Origin: Engelhardtia mirabilis | GTDB lineage: Bacteria; Planctomycetota; UBA1135; GCA-002686595 | Length of the DNA stretch: 64,000 nt | Direction of reading: 5' to 3' | NCBI RefSeq assembly: GCF_007748095.1 | Contig: NZ_CP036287.1 | Location: forward strand, 6,076,001 to 6,140,000 | In this document: positions 60,516 to 64,000 of the stretch, piece after piece | Numbering within the stretch: the stretch's first letter is position 1 | How the letters are laid out: every line of letters starts with the position of its first letter | Translations under genes and position numbers: made by a program | The notes under the pieces: generated by a model | Databases searched by the model: none | Seen by the model: only the letters and a program-made list of their open reading frames with translations | Told to the model about the DNA's origin: nothing

Positions 60516-62810
60516 TCAGTTCGAACCCTGCACGACGCCCGCGATCACGGACGGCGGACCGGCGACGACCGGCTTCACGCCGTTGCCGGGGGTGACGAAG
60601 GTCGAACCGTCGGGCAGGGTCAGACCGCTCGCGGTCGTGAGGCTCAGGGCCCCACACTCGCCCGGGGCCTCGGCGAGGCTGAGCTCGACGTCGACCGCCT
60701 TGGCCACGTACTCGACGCCGGTCGGGCCCATCAGGGTGCCGTCGGCGATGGCGAACAGCGGCTTGTAGTGGTCGGAGTTGCCGTCACCGTCCAGGTCGAC
60801 CTGCTCGTCCGGGATGCCCCAAAGGGTCCCGGCACCCTCGTACTGGAGCAGCACGGTCTTGCCGTCGAAGGTCGGGTCGTCGTTGCGATCAGCCGCGGTC
60901 GTGTGGAGGTAGCTGAACTGGATCGGCGCGTCGAACTCCGCGTAGTCGCCGCCCGAGGTGACGAGGGCCTGGAACTTGTTCCAGGGGTTGTGACCGGTCT
61001 CGTAGACGTAGTACTCGGAGGCGGACCACAGGTCCCAGATGTTCGAGACACCGGTCAGGTCGGTCACCATCGGACCGGAACGCATGCCCCAGCTGAAGGG
61101 ACCGCTGGTGACCTCGACGCCGGTGTCGAGGCCGACCACGGTCTCGACCGAGCCGTCGCCGTTGACGTCGTGGATCAGAGTCAGGTCCGCTTGGTCGAAG
61201 GTGAACTCGTAGGGCGTCCCCGCGTCGGGCGCGTTCGCCATGTAGATCGACCCGGCCTCGGCGTTCACCTGGGAGATCTCGCTGGCGAGCATCTCGGTGA
61301 AGCCGTAGAGGGTCAGGGAGGTGGCTCCGTCGAACAGGCTGTCGCCGCCACTCACGATCTCCTCGGAGGAGTAGCTGATGGTGCTTTCACCCTCGACGTA
61401 GTTGACCGACCCACCCAGGGTGTTCGACCACATGCCCAGCCACTCTCCAGAGGAGAGCACCAACGCCTGGGTCGGGCTAAGCGCGTCCCAGTCACCGGTG
61501 CTGTCGTTGAGCACCGCGGTCTTGAACCAACCACTGCCGTTGTAGCTGACCCGGTAGTAGGCCGGCGTGCCGCTGAAGTCCCACCACTCGAAGAGGTCAC
61601 CGGTGATCTCGGCCAGGGTCAGGGTGTCCTGGGTGTAGCGGATCAAACGACCCGGGGCCTGGGCCACGGTGTATTCCGTGCCAGAGCCGGAGCTGCCGTA
61701 GTTGACCTTGGTGACGGTGTCGCCGTTGTCGACCGTCACGCCCGGGGGCAGCCACATGCCCCAGTAGCTCATCCAGCCGTACTCGCCACCGTCGGTGACG
61801 AAGTTGAAGCCGCCGTTCATCTCGACCCGCTCGCCGGCGTCGGGGCCGCTCGCGTTGTAGAGGGTGTAGCCCCAGACGCTCTGATTGAATTCCGTGCGGC
61901 TCAGGCAGACGGGCGTCTCGGCGTCCTTCTGGCGCAGGACGTGGGTGTCGTCGTAGGCCAGGGTGTAGTCCTGGGTGATCACACCGGTGTCGCCACCGCC
62001 GAAGTCGTAGCGGTCCTGGCGCGAGACCCGGGCAGAGCCCGCGGCCTGATCTTCGGCCATCTGGACCACGGCCTGGGTCAGGGTGGCTTCGTCGCCGACG
62101 GAGGGCACGACGCCCAGGTCGCCCTTGGACTCGTAGAAGCTGAAGCCGATGTCCGTCCCGACGCTGTCCAGCGTCAGGAGCTGACCCCACAGCTCGGCGC
62201 TGCCGATGCTGGCGTAGTCCGCCGCGCGGGCGAAGTTCACGCCGAAGTCACCGAAGGGATTCGAAACACTGGCCCCCTCGTAGATCGACATCTGCGCGAA
62301 GATCGTCTCCGGCGTGCCCGGGTCGTCGCCGGGGACCCAGAAGTAGGCGTACTGGGGCGAGTCGTTCGTCGCGCGGGTGGATCGTGCCGTCCACATCTGC
62401 AGCTCGGGGGTGCTGCCCCCTTGGCCGTTGCCGCCGCCGCCGGTCTCGATCAGGCTCTGATCGATCTGGGCCAGGTAGGCACCCTGATTGACCATCACAG
62501 GGTAGGCCGTCTGGCGCGCCATCCCGAGGATCAGGTTGATCGTCCCGAGGGCCTCCATCGACGGGTCGTAGACGTACTCGTTCTGCTCGTCGGTGAAGTA
62601 GTCCGCACCGACGGGGAAGTCGCCGACCCCGGCGCCGGGTGCGACCGTTCCGCCAGCGGTGGCGCTCGAGCTCGACCCGGTGTCGGCGGTCAGGACCGAG
62701 ATCTCACTGGGGCCTTCGAGCCCCGAGATCGAACCAGAGGTGCCAGCCCCGCCGCCACCACAGGCAGCGAGGGGCAGGAGCGGGATGGCGACAATCAACT
62801 TGCGACGCAT
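60516..62810 (-). CDS. Large lipoprotein, unknown function
   Basis: The protein has 764 residues from the ATG at 62808-62810, giving a lipoprotein signal (MRRKLIVAIPLLPLAACGGG, lipobox LAAC); the frame is open for another 112 codons upstream but that leader is arginine rich and unlikely. The mature protein begins with a low-complexity serine/glycine tail and is rich in tyrosine, tryptophan and aspartate (YGWMSYWGMWLPPG, LFEWWDFSGTPAYYRVSYNG, LIHDVNGDGSVETVVG, VDLDGDGNSDHYKP). Two EF-hand-like DxNGDG/DxDGDG loops suggest calcium binding. No family was recognised. It is probably anchored to the outer membrane. The 62811-63100 gap upstream shows nothing else. Confidence 0.72.
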   Translation of the reverse strand: MRRKLIVAIPLLPLAACGGGGAGTSGSISGLEGPSEISVLTADTGSSSSATAGGTVAPGAGVGDFPVGADYFTDEQNEYVYDPSMEALGTINLILGMARQTAYPVMVNQGAYLAQIDQSLIETGGGGNGQGGSTPELQMWTARSTRATNDSPQYAYFWVPGDDPGTPETIFAQMSIYEGASVSNPFGDFGVNFARAADYASIGSAELWGQLLTLDSVGTDIGFSFYESKGDLGVVPSVGDEATLTQAVVQMAEDQAAGSARVSRQDRYDFGGGDTGVITQDYTLAYDDTHVLRQKDAETPVCLSRTEFNQSVWGYTLYNASGPDAGERVEMNGGFNFVTDGGEYGWMSYWGMWLPPGVTVDNGDTVTKVNYGSSGSGTEYTVAQAPGRLIRYTQDTLTLAEITGDLFEWWDFSGTPAYYRVSYNGSGWFKTAVLNDSTGDWDALSPTQALVLSSGEWLGMWSNTLGGSVNYVEGESTISYSSEEIVSGGDSLFDGATSLTLYGFTEMLASEISQVNAEAGSIYMANAPDAGTPYEFTFDQADLTLIHDVNGDGSVETVVGLDTGVEVTSGPFSWGMRSGPMVTDLTGVSNIWDLWSASEYYVYETGHNPWNKFQALVTSGGDYAEFDAPIQFSYLHTTAADRNDDPTFDGKTVLLQYEGAGTLWGIPDEQVDLDGDGNSDHYKPLFAIADGTLMGPTGVEYVAKAVDVELSLAEAPGECGALSLTTASGLTLPDGSTFVTPGNGVKPVVAGPPSVIAGVVQGSN

Positions 62811-63100
62811 GAACCTTCGTCCGGCTAGGGGGTGTGTTCCCCGGGTCTGTCCGGGGTGGCCAGCGGCGCTGTCGTCTCTCCGTCGACGGGCGATCTGGCT
62901 CGGAACGCGGCCGTCGATCCACTGCCGCCCCCTCGATCGAGGTTCGACAGTTCGCCCCAGCAGGAGCGCGGCCCGACCACCAGCCCCACGCATCGATCCG
63001 CCGGGCGTATCCCCTGGAGACCGAACGGCGAAATGCGAAATCTCAGGCCCCATGGCCCCTCGGAGAGGCCGATCAGCCGCGCCGAGGACCAGACCGGACC

Positions 63101-64000
63101 TCAGTCGGCCAGCTGGCGAAGCTCGGCCCGACTCGGCGGCCCCCACAACTCCAGCGGGGGCGCGGCTCCCCGCAAGCTCAGCAGGAACGCCTCGAGGTCG
63201 GCCAACTGCCCCTCGTCGAGATCCAGCGGAACCAGGATCGCTTCCCCTCCGTGGGCATTGCGGCGCGCACCCGCGAGGGTGTTGTAGTGACGCAGCACCT
63301 CGCCCAGGCTCGCGAACTCACCGCGGTGCATGTACGGCCCCGGCCCGAGGTCGCGCAGGCTCGGCGTCTTGAACTCGGCGTACTGGTGCGGGCGGCGCGG
63401 AAGGAAGCGCAGCTTCTGCGCGCCGCTCGCATCGGGGTCGTCGGAGTACTCGCCCAGCCCACCGAAGGGGTCCTCGCGCACGAGCTCGATCCCCAGGTGG
63501 CGGCCGCGGTCGGGCCGACCGTCGTCCTCGAAGGGCAACAGGGTGTCGTGGAACTCGTAGTCGGTGAACAGCGGCCCGTTGTGGCAGGTGTGGCAGTTGG
63601 CGCGACCGAAGAAGAGCTCGAGGCCGCGCAGCGCCGAGGGATTGCGCGCTCCTCCAAGATCGAGCGCTGCGTCGCGCTCCAGCGCGGTCGTCGAGTCAGG
63701 CGCCGCAGGCGAAGGGACCTCCGCCGCGGGCTCGAGCAGCCTCGCGGCCTGCCGGTCACCCGACTGCACCGCCGCGACGAATCGATCGAAGGGCGCCGGT
63801 CCGCTGACCAACTGACGCTCGTAGGCCGCGAGGGCCTTGCCGACGTACACGAAGACCTGGTCGACTTCGCGGCGCAGCTCCGGGTCCATGGCCGCCCAGG
63901 CCTGTGAGAGGGGGTGGTCCGCGTCGTGCCACACCGGGCGGGCGTGCTCGTCCGCGCGATCCAGCCCCTCGAGTGCCGGCAGGGGACCGAACACTGCTTC
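63101..64000 (-). CDS. Di-heme cytochrome c peroxidase (MauG family), 5' end beyond window
   Basis: At least 299 residues are visible and the frame is open to the right edge, so the N-terminus and the first heme site lie outside. The second heme-binding motif is FGRANCHTCHNGPLFTD (CxxCH). Family features include YVGKALAAYERQLVSG, FKTPSLRDLGPGPYMHRGEFASLGEVLRHYN and a C-terminal ...LEAFLLSLRG. MauG-type enzymes reduce hydrogen peroxide or oxidise protein substrates in the periplasm using two c-type hemes. The ATG/GTG near 63994 is not taken as the start. The next gene downstream (60516-62810) is on the same strand, 290 bases away. Confidence 0.88.
   Translation of the reverse strand, partial: EAVFGPLPALEGLDRADEHARPVWHDADHPLSQAWAAMDPELRREVDQVFVYVGKALAAYERQLVSGPAPFDRFVAAVQSGDRQAARLLEPAAEVPSPAAPDSTTALERDAALDLGGARNPSALRGLELFFGRANCHTCHNGPLFTDYEFHDTLLPFEDDGRPDRGRHLGIELVREDPFGGLGEYSDDPDASGAQKLRFLPRRPHQYAEFKTPSLRDLGPGPYMHRGEFASLGEVLRHYNTLAGARRNAHGGEAILVPLDLDEGQLADLEAFLLSLRGAAPPLELWGPPSRAELRQLAD

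Overview
The window is about 70% GC and contains no rRNA, tRNA, CRISPR array or insertion sequence that I could see. The gene set points to a member of the Planctomycetota, probably a deep-branching, large-genome lineage. Evidence is the ECF sigma factors paired with Ser/Thr protein kinases, formylglycine-generating-enzyme (FGE)-like domains fused to kinases, many secreted beta-helix and FG-GAP-type proteins that share a C-terminal sandwich module, and weak or absent Shine-Dalgarno sites. This assignment is an inference; there is no marker gene here to settle it.

Layout. 1-8.2 kb (minus): two very large secreted beta-repeat proteins, the first cut by the window edge. 8.35-12.05 kb (minus): a membrane kinase-PDZ-FGE protein overlapping an ECF sigma factor. 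12.2-17.4 kb (minus): a secreted FG-GAP-like protein, a small membrane protein and a solitary Eco57I/type IIG-like adenine methylase. 17.8-28.5 kb: a diversity-generating retroelement (DGR) island. 28.6-35.1 kb (minus): 2OG-Fe(II) oxygenase, AlkC/AlkD-like repair protein, M12B-type metalloprotease, lipoprotein, FMN reductase. 35.3-44.8 kb (plus): fused E1 alpha/beta dehydrogenase plus acyltransferase, lipoprotein, second M12B-type protease with a C-type lectin domain, beta-helix protein, PlsC-like acyltransferase. 44.9-47.7 kb (minus): a four-gene phosphorelay cluster. 48.1-52.3 kb: molybdopterin oxidoreductase, glutaredoxin, APH/AAA kinase. 52.5-60.4 kb (plus): beta-helix protein with an apparent poly-C frameshift, FG-GAP protein, purE-purK, two envelope proteins. 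60.5-64 kb (minus): a lipoprotein and a truncated di-heme peroxidase.

The main discovery is the DGR island. It consists of an ECF sigma factor (17773-18456), a kinase-NACHT-FGE protein (18502-22128), an HRDC-domain accessory protein (22278-22814), Avd (22811-23236), a DGR-type reverse transcriptase (23233-24276) and a 123-bp template repeat (24307-24429). A second kinase-NACHT-FGE gene (24817-28509) faces the cassette from the opposite strand. Each kinase-NACHT-FGE gene ends in a 123-bp variable repeat. Each variable repeat differs from the template at 14 positions; every difference falls on a template adenine, and all 101 non-adenine positions are identical. This is the signature of adenine-directed mutagenic retrohoming. 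One RT cassette therefore appears to diversify the ligand-binding (C-type-lectin fold) tips of two receptor-like kinase/NTPase proteins, an arrangement that suggests a hypervariable recognition or conflict system.

A second theme is a set of long, sometimes perfect, inverted repeats placed directly after stop codons (2149-2269, 12096-12176, 39164-39221, 41391-41437, 50507-50651). They share short core sequences and look like a repetitive hairpin or terminator family.
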